A stretch of 64,000 bases of DNA from positions 1-64,000 of the forward strand of contig NZ_SWJG01000009.1 of NCBI RefSeq assembly GCF_005870035.1, in the 5' to 3' direction. This document shows, in pieces, positions 49,175 through 57,663 of the stretch. Each line of letters begins with the position of its first letter. Within the stretch, counting starts at the first letter, position 1. Source of the stretch: Spirosoma lacussanchae (GTDB lineage: Bacteria; Bacteroidota; Bacteroidia; Cytophagales; Spirosomataceae). Made by a program: the position numbers and the translations under genes. Below the pieces are notes generated by a model. It saw only the letters and a program-made list of their open reading frames with translations. It had not been told where the DNA came from and did not search any database.

Positions 49175-50830
49175 AGCTGGGTGCTTTTTGTGCCAGGCGG
49201 TGGCGTCCTGGTAGGCTTTGGCAACGGCCAGCAGCTTGCCTTCTTCATACAACTGACCCATAAAGGTGATGCTGGTTGGCAGGTTCTGTTTGGTGAAACC
49301 ATTGGGAAGTACCACACACGGATGGCCCGTCAGGTTGGTCAGCGTCAGGTTGCCGCCTGCGTAGGTGGGTGCTATGTACACGTCAATCCGGGCATTTTTG
49401 AGAACGTTGGCCATGTCATTGATAAGTTTGGTACGAGCCCGGTTGGCCTGTATGTACTCCACCGCCGGAATGAATCGCGACGACCGGAACTCGTTGGGCC
49501 AGGCGTTTTTGACCTGCCGGACCATCTGGTCGTCACGCCCCGAGCGCGTCAGCTCATCGAAAGCCGCGGCTGCCTCTGCGCCCAGTACAAAGGAGATCCG
49601 GCCGGGGGGCACGTCGTCGGGCAGATCGATAGGGACCAGCTCCGCCTTCAGCTGACGCAGGGTCGCCAGCGTGAGCGAATCGTTGGCGCGGTTGGGGTAG
49701 TTGCTGGCAAAGGCTTTCCGCACGTAGCCAATCCGAACTCCCTGTAGCGAGGTCAGGGGCGCATAGCGGAACGGAGCCGTCACCACAGTAGGGTCATTGG
49801 CGTCGGGGCCGTAGATGGCATTGAACACCAGCGCGCAGTCTTCAACCGTTCGGGCAATGGGGCCGATCTTATCCATGCTCCAGCTCAGCGCCATAGCTCC
49901 GTACCGGCTAACCCGCCCAAACGTTGGGCGGAGACCCGTTGTCCCGCAGACCGTAGAAGGCGATACGATAGACCCCAGGGTTTCGGTGCCGATTGCGAAC
50001 GGAAACAAACCCGCCGATACCGAGGATGCCGACCCTGCCGACGAACCACTGGACCCCGTTTCCGGCTTCCACGGATTGCGTGACATACCGCCGAACCAAA
50101 CGTCACCCCAGGCCAGCTCGCCTACGGCCATCTTGGCGCAGAGAACGGCACCTGCTTCTTCGAGCTTCCGGATTACCGTAGCATCGGTGTTGATCGTCTG
50201 GTCTTTATACGGTACCGAGCCCCAGGTCGTTTTATACCCCCGTTTGGCCAGCAGATCTTTTACCCCGTACGGAATACCATGGAGCGGCCCCCGAAACCGG
50301 TTGCGCCGGATCTCTTCATCGGCCCGGCGGGCCTGCTGAAGGGCCAGGTCTTCGGTGATGGTGATGGCACAGAACAGCGTCGGGTTGTATTTTTTGAGCC
50401 GCTCGATGAAAAAGGTGGTCATCTCGACCGACGTCATCTGCCTGGTCCGCAGCAGGTAGCCCAACTGGCCGATGGTGTAATAAGGAAGATCATTGCGGTT
50501 CAGCGTAAGCTTACCGGCGGGCGATGCACTGAACGACGACGGACCGGTGGGTAGTTTGAACCCCGTTGGCTGGGGGTTGAAATACAGGGCCGGAGCTACC
50601 TCATTAGGCAAGTCAACCTTGCGAAGCGCGTCGTAATCGGCACGCTGGTCGTTGAGGTTAGCCAGCATGGAGTCGCGCTCCGCTGCCGTGAAATCAAGGC
50701 CAAACAGTCGGCTAGCTATGTCGGCCATGTCGGCAGTGATTGGTTTTCGGGGCTCATCGGGGGCCATTACGAAGGCGCCCAGCAGGAAGCTGCCCGCGCA
50801 GGCAGCCATAATACGTAGCGTTTGTTTCAT
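49169..50830 (-). CDS. Amidase (amidase signature family), secreted
   Basis: The 553-residue enzyme carries an N-terminal signal or anchor (about 5-22). The amidase signature follows, with the catalytic Lys in PLHGIPYGVKDLL, the cis-Ser in the glycine/serine block GSSGSSAGSAS and the nucleophile Ser in ETLGSIVSPSTVCGTTGLRPT. It would hydrolyse a carboxamide; the substrate is not inferable. Unlike GatA there is no GatB/GatC partner, and the periplasmic signal excludes a role in tRNA amidation. Its TAG stop codon lies within dispersed repeat copy E (GTAGAGACGCG on the minus strand), so the repeat defines the last residues. Confidence 0.93.
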   Translation of the reverse strand: MKQTLRIMAACAGSFLLGAFVMAPDEPRKPITADMADIASRLFGLDFTAAERDSMLANLNDQRADYDALRKVDLPNEVAPALYFNPQPTGFKLPTGPSSFSASPAGKLTLNRNDLPYYTIGQLGYLLRTRQMTSVEMTTFFIERLKKYNPTLFCAITITEDLALQQARRADEEIRRNRFRGPLHGIPYGVKDLLAKRGYKTTWGSVPYKDQTINTDATVIRKLEEAGAVLCAKMAVGELAWGDVWFGGMSRNPWKPETGSSGSSAGSASSVSAGLFPFAIGTETLGSIVSPSTVCGTTGLRPTFGRVSRYGAMALSWSMDKIGPIARTVEDCALVFNAIYGPDANDPTVVTAPFRYAPLTSLQGVRIGYVRKAFASNYPNRANDSLTLATLRQLKAELVPIDLPDDVPPGRISFVLGAEAAAAFDELTRSGRDDQMVRQVKNAWPNEFRSSRFIPAVEYIQANRARTKLINDMANVLKNARIDVYIAPTYAGGNLTLTNLTGHPCVVLPNGFTKQNLPTSITFMGQLYEEGKLLAVAKAYQDATAWHKKHPAL

Positions 50831-50940
50831 CAGTGTACCAGTAGGCTGGTGTATAATCCGGTGTTATCTGGTTGGGGTAAATGATCTGTTTAGGCCGGGA
50901 CGCAGGGGGCAATATCCCTCAACTTACGCCGGCAAAGTGG

Positions 50941-51549
50941 TTAAACCGCTGATTGGGCCGAAAAAACAGCGTGTAACGACAGGATCTGGGGGAGCAGCAA
51001 CCGGCTCTCGTCGTTGTCAAGTACGTAATCAGCCAGTTGTCGCCGTTCGTCGTCGCTGATCTGCCGACGGATGATGTGCTGAATCTCGTCGTCGGAGCGG
51101 TGCGGGTCGCGCTGGCGTATCCGTTCGATCCGCACCGCTACCGGAGCCTGAACCACAATTACTTTATCGAGCGAGTTACCATCGCCCGCGGCCCGCATCA
51201 GGGCGGCTTCTTTGATCACGTACGGCTGGCTGGCATGCTGACCAACCCAGGCTACCGTATCGGACAGCACCCGCGGGTGAATGACGGCATTCAGCTGAGC
51301 CAGCCGCGCCGGATCGGCAAATACCTGCGTGGCCACCCAGGCCCGGTTGTAACGCCCCCGCGTGTCGTAGGCCAGCGGGCCCAGCACCCGAACAATATCG
51401 GCTTTCAGGATGGGATCGTGTTCGGTAAGCCATTTGGCTCGTTCGTCGGCTTCGTATACCGGAACGCCCAGGGCTTTGAATACCCGACAAACCATACTCT
51501 TGCCGGAGCCAATGCCGCCGGTTACGCCAATCTGAAGAGGGTGTTTCAT
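50941..51549 (-). CDS. coaE: Dephospho-CoA kinase
   Basis: CoaE adds the 3'-phosphate to dephospho-CoA, the last step of coenzyme A synthesis. The 202-residue protein starts with the P-loop GVTGGIGSGKS (residues 8-18). The family blocks VYEADERAKWL, the Asp-containing region, HPRV and VIKEAALMRAAG follow, then the lid-like RIRQRDPHRSDDEI. The ATG at 51549 is preferred over 51600 because the P-loop must lie near the N-terminus. It is the only gene of the pathway in the window and stands alone between the amidase and the aerolysin-like gene. Confidence 0.94.
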   Translation of the reverse strand: MKHPLQIGVTGGIGSGKSMVCRVFKALGVPVYEADERAKWLTEHDPILKADIVRVLGPLAYDTRGRYNRAWVATQVFADPARLAQLNAVIHPRVLSDTVAWVGQHASQPYVIKEAALMRAAGDGNSLDKVIVVQAPVAVRIERIRQRDPHRSDDEIQHIIRRQISDDERRQLADYVLDNDESRLLLPQILSLHAVFSAQSAV

Positions 51550-51670
51550 GTGTCCGAAAGCAGTGTCTGATCGGCCCGATACATTGGCCGACCTGCTCAA
51601 TAGGAACGCAAGTTAATCGACGCAAGGATGGACTCGAAGCGCTGCTACCTTACTTATGATATACCGACAC

Positions 51671-51713
51671 AAAAAAGCCCGGCGCACCCGAACAAGTGTT
51701 CGGGTGCGCCGGG
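51671..51713 (-). terminator. Strong terminator of the aerolysin-like gene
   Basis: A perfect 17-bp stem (51678-51694 with 51697-51713) has only a 2-base loop and is followed on the minus strand by CTTTTTT. It lies 33 bases after the stop codon at 51746. Confidence 0.93.
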
Positions 51714-51745
51714 TCAACGTGCTCTGGATACTGATCGGCGCTGGC

Positions 51746-52627
51746 TCAGGCAGCTACCAGGTCGGCCGACTGCGTAGTTAGGTCAAGCGTTTCGAGAACA
51801 TGCTTCGTAGACGGGTCTACCAACTCGATTTTACCGTTGGTGAAGAAGCCAATTTCGATCGTCTCGGTTATCTGGTAGGTGGTCTGCAAATTGGCAGCCT
51901 GCATCACATTGTTGATCGGCAAGGCCCAGAAGTGATGCCCCTTGAAGGTACCTCCGTAGTTCACGGCCGTAACGCCGGTGAGCGATACCTGATACTGCAC
52001 CTGTACATGCATCGACCCTTTACTGGCCGACAGCTGGGCAATGACGCTCTGGCCGGGGTCCAGCTCGACCGTAACGGCCTGCTCATTACCCATGGTGGTC
52101 GAACTGCTCTCAGAACCGCCCTGCCCAAACGAGGCATTGAACGAGAACGACGTTTCGCCTTCGGCCTGCGCGCCCAGAATGTTAATCCCGTAGCTGATCG
52201 ATTGGCCTACTTCAAAGCCGTAGGTATTCGACCAATTGGTTTCTACCGTGTCGGTGACCGACTGCGAAACGCCTACCGTGAAGCTACCCCGAACACTACT
52301 GTGGTTGCTGAACTCCTGCGTGCCGACAATGACGGGCTGCGAGGTGATGCCCAGTATCTGAGCGTTGAGCACCGATAGTACCGTTTGCACCTGAGGCCAT
52401 CCGTAAGTGGCGTACAGGTCGCCCCAGGGGGTAGGGCTGTGTAGAAAAGCATCGTCGGGAGCCTGGCCAAAATAGGCCGCCACCGCCTGCTTCAATGGCC
52501 CGTCGGTAATGCCGAACTGAGCCCGCTCCTGATCGGTGATAATGTGCATAATCGTACCCGATGCACTAACCTGTGGATTTTGGTTTTCCAGCCCCGCTGT
52601 AATACCAATGTTAATTCCTGCTGCCAT
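51746..52627 (-). CDS. Aerolysin/ETX-MTX2-like beta-pore-forming protein
   Basis: The 293-residue protein has no signal peptide. A helical N-terminal region (about 1-90) leads into a serine/threonine-rich beta domain of the aerolysin fold. The stretch SFTVGVSQSVTDTVETNWSN, then SISYGINILGAQAEGETSFSFNASFGQG (about 110-170) has the alternating pattern of a membrane-inserting beta hairpin, and VTVELDPGQSVIAQLSASKGSMHVQVQYQVSLTGV is the conserved return strand. Relatives include ETX/MTX2 toxins and related vertebrate yolk-protein-like sequences. It stands alone, with a strong terminator and an AT-rich promoter region. Target and export route are unknown. Confidence 0.78.
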   Translation of the reverse strand: MAAGINIGITAGLENQNPQVSASGTIMHIITDQERAQFGITDGPLKQAVAAYFGQAPDDAFLHSPTPWGDLYATYGWPQVQTVLSVLNAQILGITSQPVIVGTQEFSNHSSVRGSFTVGVSQSVTDTVETNWSNTYGFEVGQSISYGINILGAQAEGETSFSFNASFGQGGSESSSTTMGNEQAVTVELDPGQSVIAQLSASKGSMHVQVQYQVSLTGVTAVNYGGTFKGHHFWALPINNVMQAANLQTTYQITETIEIGFFTNGKIELVDPSTKHVLETLDLTTQSADLVAA

Positions 52628-52679
52628 AATTTGGTTAATTTGAGGTTTAAGAAAAATTGAAAAAGTAATATTTTATGTA

Positions 52680-52710
52680 CAAATATTAATTAATGTAAAT
52701 ATAATGTCAA
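52680..52710 (-). promoter_or_regulatory. Putative promoter of the aerolysin-like gene
   Basis: On the minus strand TTG (52710-52708) is followed after 20 bases by AATATTTG (52687-52680), one mismatch from TAnnTTTG. The ATG lies 53 bases downstream. The block 52630-52720 is markedly more AT-rich than any neighbouring gene. Confidence 0.5.
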
Positions 52711-52905
52711 TAAGATCTATTGAACGGATAGATTATTGTTCTGGTATGTATACCCCCGCAATAGGTGGGCGTGTAGTGTAGATACATGGGCTGTTGAGTG
52801 GCTGTCGTTACGAAAGTGCCGGGCTCGGGCGGGGTCGTAAAAGTATGTGTGTGATAGCGTCAGCCTTTTAGCGGCAAACCGATTGCTAAACCAGGAACCC
52901 TTATT

Positions 52906-53946
52906 ATGAAAACGCATCAAACACGCCGAGCCTTTCTGGGCACAACCGCCACCCTCGTTTCGGGAGCGGTGATAGGAAGCAGTAAGTTGTTCGGAGCCCC
53001 TGCGCTCATCCGGAGTCTGGGCGATAAACCTAACTCCATGATGGGTGGGGTACAGATTGGGGTAATTACGTACTCGTTCCGGGAAATGCCCGATCAGAGT
53101 GCCGAGGCTACGCTCAAATACGTACTCGACTCGGGCATCAGCGCTATCGAGCTTATGGGCGGTCCGGCCGAGTCGTTCGTCGGCGCGCCGACAAATTCGG
53201 TCGATATGCGGGCGGTATTCCCGCTAATGCGGAAACGTCGCGAAAATCAGCCGCTTACCGACGACGAGCAGAAGACGCTGGCCGAAGCCGAAAGCCAGAT
53301 GAAGGCCTACCGGGCCGAGATGGCCAAATGGCGACTGTCGGCACCGATGGCCAAATTCGAGCAGTTGCGGAAGATGTATAAACAGGCAGGGGTAAGCATT
53401 TACGGCTTCAAGCCGGATGCCTTCGGGATGCAGAGCAGCGATGGTGAGATCGACTACGGCATGCGGGCAGCCAAAGCACTGGGTGCCAATCAGGTTACTC
53501 TCGAACACCCGGCCAACGATGCGCATACGCTCAAGCTGGGGCAGATGGCCCAAAAACACGGGATACGCGTGGGATACCACGGTCATGAACAGCAAACGCC
53601 TACGTTCTGGGACACCGCCCTGGCACAGTCGCCGGGAAATGCGATGAATTTCGACCTGGGTCACTACCTGGCCGCTGGTCAGCCCGATCCGTTGGGCCTG
53701 ATCCGGCAGAAACACGACCGCATTGCCAGTATGCACATCAAAGACCGACAAACCCCGGCGCATGGCAAAGGCAATCTGCCGTGGGGACAGGGCGACACCC
53801 CCCTCACCGATGTGCTGAAACTGATGCGCGAGCAGAAATACACCTTCCCGGCCACGGTTGAGCTGGAATATCAGATTCCCGCCGGGTCGAACTCGGTGGC
53901 GGAGGTGAAAAAATGCGTCGAGTTCTGCCGGAATATACTGAGCTAG
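52906..53946 (+). CDS. Sugar phosphate isomerase/epimerase-like TIM barrel, Tat-exported
   Basis: The 346-residue protein begins with a twin-arginine signal (TRRAFLGTTATLVSGAVIG), then an AP-endonuclease-2/xylose-isomerase-like barrel. Visible ligand-bearing stretches are IELMGGPAES, ANQVTLEHPAND (Glu), IRVGYHGHEQQ (two His), AMNFDLGHYLAAG (Asp, His), IASMHIKDRQ (His) and ATVELEYQIP (Glu). These support a metal-dependent sugar isomerase or epimerase acting in the periplasm. The real substrate cannot be named. The gene is convergent with the sugar dehydrogenase gene, 7 bases away. Confidence 0.9.
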   Translation: MKTHQTRRAFLGTTATLVSGAVIGSSKLFGAPALIRSLGDKPNSMMGGVQIGVITYSFREMPDQSAEATLKYVLDSGISAIELMGGPAESFVGAPTNSVDMRAVFPLMRKRRENQPLTDDEQKTLAEAESQMKAYRAEMAKWRLSAPMAKFEQLRKMYKQAGVSIYGFKPDAFGMQSSDGEIDYGMRAAKALGANQVTLEHPANDAHTLKLGQMAQKHGIRVGYHGHEQQTPTFWDTALAQSPGNAMNFDLGHYLAAGQPDPLGLIRQKHDRIASMHIKDRQTPAHGKGNLPWGQGDTPLTDVLKLMREQKYTFPATVELEYQIPAGSNSVAEVKKCVEFCRNILS

Positions 53947-53953
53947 TGCCGGT

Positions 53954-55303
53954 CTATTCGTAAGGATAGGTCAGTACACCACCAGCCAGGAAGGACAGGG
54001 TACCCTGTAGCACCAGCGACCGTAGCGGGGCCGCCTGCCCTACGGTGACCCGGTGGGTACTGGCAATGATTACATCGCGACTGGCCGTAGGAACACAGGT
54101 ACAGTCCCAGGTGGCGGGGTCGTGCCAGTTGCCGGACTGCACACTCCTGATGGCATCGGTCCCGACCTGATAGATCGTGCCGGACAGGAATGAGAGTACG
54201 TACAACTCCCCATCGGTGCCTTCGCCGAACGAAACCAGGTTCGCTACGGTAGCCGCCTGAGTCACGTTCTGGTAGGTTCCGGTAGCTGCGTTCCGGCGTA
54301 GCGTCCAGATGGTTCCCTGCGACCAGTCGCCGTAAACGTACCAGCCGTAGAGCGACGGGTAACGGCTGCCCCGGTACACGAAACCACCCGTGATGGACGC
54401 GGTTTTGTTGCCATTATTGTTGTAAGCGGGGTAGTCGAGCAGGGGCGTTACGAAGGAAGCCGTGTTGGTACAGCCGGTGCTGATATAGGGATGCGACCCT
54501 TCGTAACACCGCCAGCCGTAGTTCTGCGGAGCAGAAGCCCCAGCGGGCATGAAGTTGAGCTCATCCCAGCCGTCCTGCCCCACATCGGCAATCCAAAGGT
54601 CGCCGGTGAGCCGGTCGAAGCTCCACCGCCAGGGATTTCGCAGTCCGAGGGCGTAGAGAGCGTCAGGCACGCCATCGGTCGGGCTGGCGTAGGGGTTGGT
54701 GGGCGGAATGGCGTAGGGCGAGCCGCTGTTGACATCGATACGCAGCAGTTTTCCGAAGGGGCTCTGCAGGTTCTGCGCGTAGCCGTTCGGGTCGCCGATC
54801 GAGCCCCGGTCGCCCCGTTCCGAATCGCCGGTGGTGATATAGAGGTAGCCGTCGGGGCCGAAAGCCATCCGCCCGGACCGGTGCCCCTCGCCCGGATAGG
54901 GAATGGTCAGGATAATCAGCGCTGAGGTCGGATCGGCCCGGTTGGGGTCGGTGGTATGGCGGGTGTACCGGGCTACTACCCCTGCTTTGTCAGACTTTCG
55001 AAAATACTGGATGTACAGATAGCCGTTGCTCGCGTAGTTGGGGTGGAGACACAGGCCAAAGATGCCGTTGTATTCCAGATCCTGCACCAGATTGCTAATG
55101 TCGAGGTAAGGAGTTGGGTTCAGGACGCCGTTGCTGATCAGCCGGACCTGGCCATTAGCCTGGCCTACCAGGAACGTAGTGGCATCGATAGACGTCAGAT
55201 CGACTGGATGAAAAAGGCCCGTGGCGTAGGGGGTAAGCCGAATAACCGGTGTCTGGGCTACTGCGGTAAGCGTAGCCAGCCAAACAAGAATAAAAAAGCG
55301 CAT
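53954..55303 (-). CDS. PQQ-type glucose/sorbosone dehydrogenase with C-terminal extension
   Basis: A signal peptide (about residues 1-16) precedes a six-bladed propeller of the soluble glucose dehydrogenase/sorbosone dehydrogenase family. It has GIFGLCLHPNYASNGYLYIQYF, GEGHRSGRMAFGPDGYLYITTGD, SPFGKLLRIDVNSG and LYALGLRNPWRWSFDRLTGDLWIADVGQDGWDELN. It would oxidise an aldose using PQQ in the periplasm, though many relatives have no proven substrate. After residue 390 the sequence continues with a cysteine-containing segment (GNWHDPATWDCTCVP) and a short beta-rich tail that resembles the start of a G8-like repeat domain. The tail may mediate surface attachment. Confidence 0.9.
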   Translation of the reverse strand: MRFFILVWLATLTAVAQTPVIRLTPYATGLFHPVDLTSIDATTFLVGQANGQVRLISNGVLNPTPYLDISNLVQDLEYNGIFGLCLHPNYASNGYLYIQYFRKSDKAGVVARYTRHTTDPNRADPTSALIILTIPYPGEGHRSGRMAFGPDGYLYITTGDSERGDRGSIGDPNGYAQNLQSPFGKLLRIDVNSGSPYAIPPTNPYASPTDGVPDALYALGLRNPWRWSFDRLTGDLWIADVGQDGWDELNFMPAGASAPQNYGWRCYEGSHPYISTGCTNTASFVTPLLDYPAYNNNGNKTASITGGFVYRGSRYPSLYGWYVYGDWSQGTIWTLRRNAATGTYQNVTQAATVANLVSFGEGTDGELYVLSFLSGTIYQVGTDAIRSVQSGNWHDPATWDCTCVPTASRDVIIASTHRVTVGQAAPLRSLVLQGTLSFLAGGVLTYPYE

Positions 55304-55494
55304 GAACGAAACAAGTGATTATCAGCTGGATCGTAGAATGTATGTCCTGTACATATACATACTACTATAATGCTTTTTCGTCACCTGTTACCTGCTGTTG
55401 ATTCGATCGGTAGCCAGTACGAATTGACCTGCCGACCGAAAACCGAGGCATAAGCAGGCCAAACCCGGCCCATTAATTATCAGGTAGTAACGCC

Positions 55495-55527
55495 AGCAGC
55501 CCGACCTTTCAGAAAGGTCGGGCTGCT
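55495..55527. repeat. Perfect 15-bp hairpin downstream of the chitinase gene
   Basis: AGCAGCCCGACCTTT at 55495-55509 pairs with 55513-55527 across a 3-base loop. It lies 58 bases after the chitinase stop on the minus strand. There is no T-tract, so its terminator role is uncertain. The rest of 55304-55584 shows no gene. Confidence 0.7.
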
Positions 55528-55584
55528 GCTATGCCATTCGGAAGAACGAATGAACCGGGCCCTGGGGCTTTTAGCTGCGGCTGG

Positions 55585-56733
55585 TTACTTCGACTTCCTG
55601 TTTTTAAGAAATCCGTCGGAGAGCTTGTTGAGCAGCTTATCCTGCTGGAGGTCATAGAGGTATTCCCAGAACATAACCCCGGCCAGCCCCTTCGTCTTGA
55701 CGTACTCTATTTTAGGCACAAACGATGCTTCGTCGGCGTAGGAAACAAACTCGTGGGTGTTTGGATTCCAGAGGTAGGGGGCCATGGCCTCCTTGTCCCA
55801 ATAGCGAACGAAGCCGTTTTTATTGATGTAATCGGCCACCAGCTTATCGTAGCTGATAAACGAATGCTTACCGGTTGAGGGCTGGTACAGGCCGTTGTCC
55901 TTGTTGGCTACGTTGGCCCAGCCCCGCCCGTAGAACGGGATGCCCAGTACAATTTTGCTGGCCGGCACCCCCGCCCGGATGTGGCCTTCTACCCCGTCGG
56001 CACTACTGTTGCGCGACTGGTTTCCGGTTTTCGACTGGTAAAGGTTACTATGGTGGCCCGTTACTTTATCATTGCCGTGGTAGATGTCATAGGTCATGAT
56101 GTTGACGTAGTCAAGATACTGCTGGGCCTTGCCCAACTCGGTATGGTTTACAAAAGCCGTATCGACGCCGGTAGCCGTAGTCAGCAGGTAGTGGTTTGCG
56201 CCCGTGCGCCGATCCTGCTGGCCCTGCTGGTCGAGTCCATCGCGCAGGGCTTTCAGCAACAGGGTGTAGGTTTGTTTGTCCTCTGGCCGGTAAATATTAT
56301 CTGCTCCGACCTGCGCCGGGTATTCCCAGTCGATGTCGATACCGTCGAGCTTGTGTTTGCGGAGCAGGGATACGGCACTGTTCGTGAATTTCTGGCGCGC
56401 CTGGTCGGTCAGGGCCACGTCGGAGAAGTATTTGCAACCGCCCCAGCCGCCGATGGAAAGCAAAATTTTAAGGTCTTTGTTGATGGCTCTTAACGAGGTA
56501 AGTGCCGCCAGATTTGCCGAGTCGCGGGCGGTCAGGGGAGCCAGTTCGCCGTTCTGGGCCGGTACGGCAAAGGCGTAGTTGATATGGGTCAGTTTGTTCG
56601 GGTTGATCTGCTCTTTGGTCCAGCCTTCACCGGTTACGTATCCAATGATGACGTATGATTTACCAGACGAAGACTGGGCGTACCCGATGCGGCACAGAAC
56701 GAGCAGCGCCAGAACAAGAAGCGAGTTTTTCAT
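55585..56733 (-). CDS. Glycoside hydrolase family 18 chitinase, secreted
   Basis: The 382-residue enzyme has a signal peptide (ending GYAQ) and a GH18 TIM barrel. The catalytic motif DGIDIDWEYP, with the proton-donor Glu near residue 136, is intact. The preceding strand KILLSIGGWGG and the later FYGRGWANV, YADEASFVPKIEYVKTKGLAGVMFWEYLYD segments are typical of chitinases. The insertion domain between strands is short. It lacks a chitin-binding module. It would hydrolyse chitin or a related polymer in the periplasm or outside the cell. It stands alone on the minus strand. Confidence 0.94.
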   Translation of the reverse strand: MKNSLLVLALLVLCRIGYAQSSSGKSYVIIGYVTGEGWTKEQINPNKLTHINYAFAVPAQNGELAPLTARDSANLAALTSLRAINKDLKILLSIGGWGGCKYFSDVALTDQARQKFTNSAVSLLRKHKLDGIDIDWEYPAQVGADNIYRPEDKQTYTLLLKALRDGLDQQGQQDRRTGANHYLLTTATGVDTAFVNHTELGKAQQYLDYVNIMTYDIYHGNDKVTGHHSNLYQSKTGNQSRNSSADGVEGHIRAGVPASKIVLGIPFYGRGWANVANKDNGLYQPSTGKHSFISYDKLVADYINKNGFVRYWDKEAMAPYLWNPNTHEFVSYADEASFVPKIEYVKTKGLAGVMFWEYLYDLQQDKLLNKLSDGFLKNRKSK

Positions 56734-57026
56734 GGAGGTTTATACGATATGTCGTTTGCGTCCATAAGGTACAAATAGTTTGTAAAAAATTTTAATAATT
56801 ACCATTCCAGCATAAGTTGTTTTCGGTGCTTTCTTTAAATTTCTGAATGGCAGGCCGTAAGTCGTTGGCCAGAAGCCTGATTCGCGCTTACTTTAGAAGC
56901 CAGTATCTGCTGAGGGGCTGCTGACCGGAAGAGCCGCCTGGTTGCGCTTGTCGGGCGGGCAGATGAATTATCTGAAGCGGGCTTGGGTTGTGTAGCCAAC
57001 AGATCCTCCATGTAGCGTTTGACAGT

Positions 57027-57635
57027 ATGGCACGAGTGTTAATCCAGTTTGCCCATCCGGTCCTGAGCAAATCCAGGGTGCATGCCGCCCTGATCCGCCA
57101 TTGTTCCAGCCTGAATAATGTCACCGTCAACGACCTGTACGAACGGTATCCCGACCTGTATATCGACGTGGACCGGGAGCAGCGGCTGCTGCTGAACCAC
57201 GACATTATTGTTCTCCAGCACCCGTTTTACTGGTACAGCAGCCCGGCCATTATCAAGCAATGGTTCGATCTGGTGCTGGAACACAACTGGGCCTACGGTT
57301 CGCAGGGCCGGGCTCTGGTCGGAAAAAAAATGATGAATGTCATTTCGTGCGGAGGAAGCCGGGAAGCGTACAGCGCTACGGGCTTTAACCGCTATACGAT
57401 CAACCAGTTGCTGTATCCGTTCGATCAGACGGCCGTTCGCTGTAACATGAGCTACCTGCCGCCCTTTGTCATTCACCAGACGCACCGGATTACCGACGAG
57501 CAGCTGCTGGCCTATAGCGAGGAGTTTCGGCTGATGATCTCGGCCCTGGCCGATGAGCGTATCACGCCCGAGGCCTACGGACAGGTACAGTATATGAATG
57601 ATCTGCTGGCCGATCTGAGCCGCCAGCCTATATAA
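57027..57635 (+). CDS. KefF-like NAD(P)H quinone oxidoreductase
   Basis: The 202-residue flavodoxin-fold protein is of the NQO1/KefF type: VLIQFAHPVLSKSRVHAALI, YPDLYIDVDREQRLLLNHDIIVLQHPFYWYSSPAIIKQWFDLVLEHNWAYGSQGRALVGKK, and GGSREAYSATGFNRYTI. KefF is the ancillary subunit that activates the KefC potassium efflux system, and also reduces quinones. The KefC-like gene follows 28 bases downstream, so the pair is probably functional together. The ATG at 57027 starts directly before the first beta strand; an earlier in-frame ATG at 56988 gives an unlikely extension. Confidence 0.92.
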   Translation: MARVLIQFAHPVLSKSRVHAALIRHCSSLNNVTVNDLYERYPDLYIDVDREQRLLLNHDIIVLQHPFYWYSSPAIIKQWFDLVLEHNWAYGSQGRALVGKKMMNVISCGGSREAYSATGFNRYTINQLLYPFDQTAVRCNMSYLPPFVIHQTHRITDEQLLAYSEEFRLMISALADERITPEAYGQVQYMNDLLADLSRQPI

Positions 57636-57663
57636 GTACGCCACTCACTTACTCTCGTTCTGT

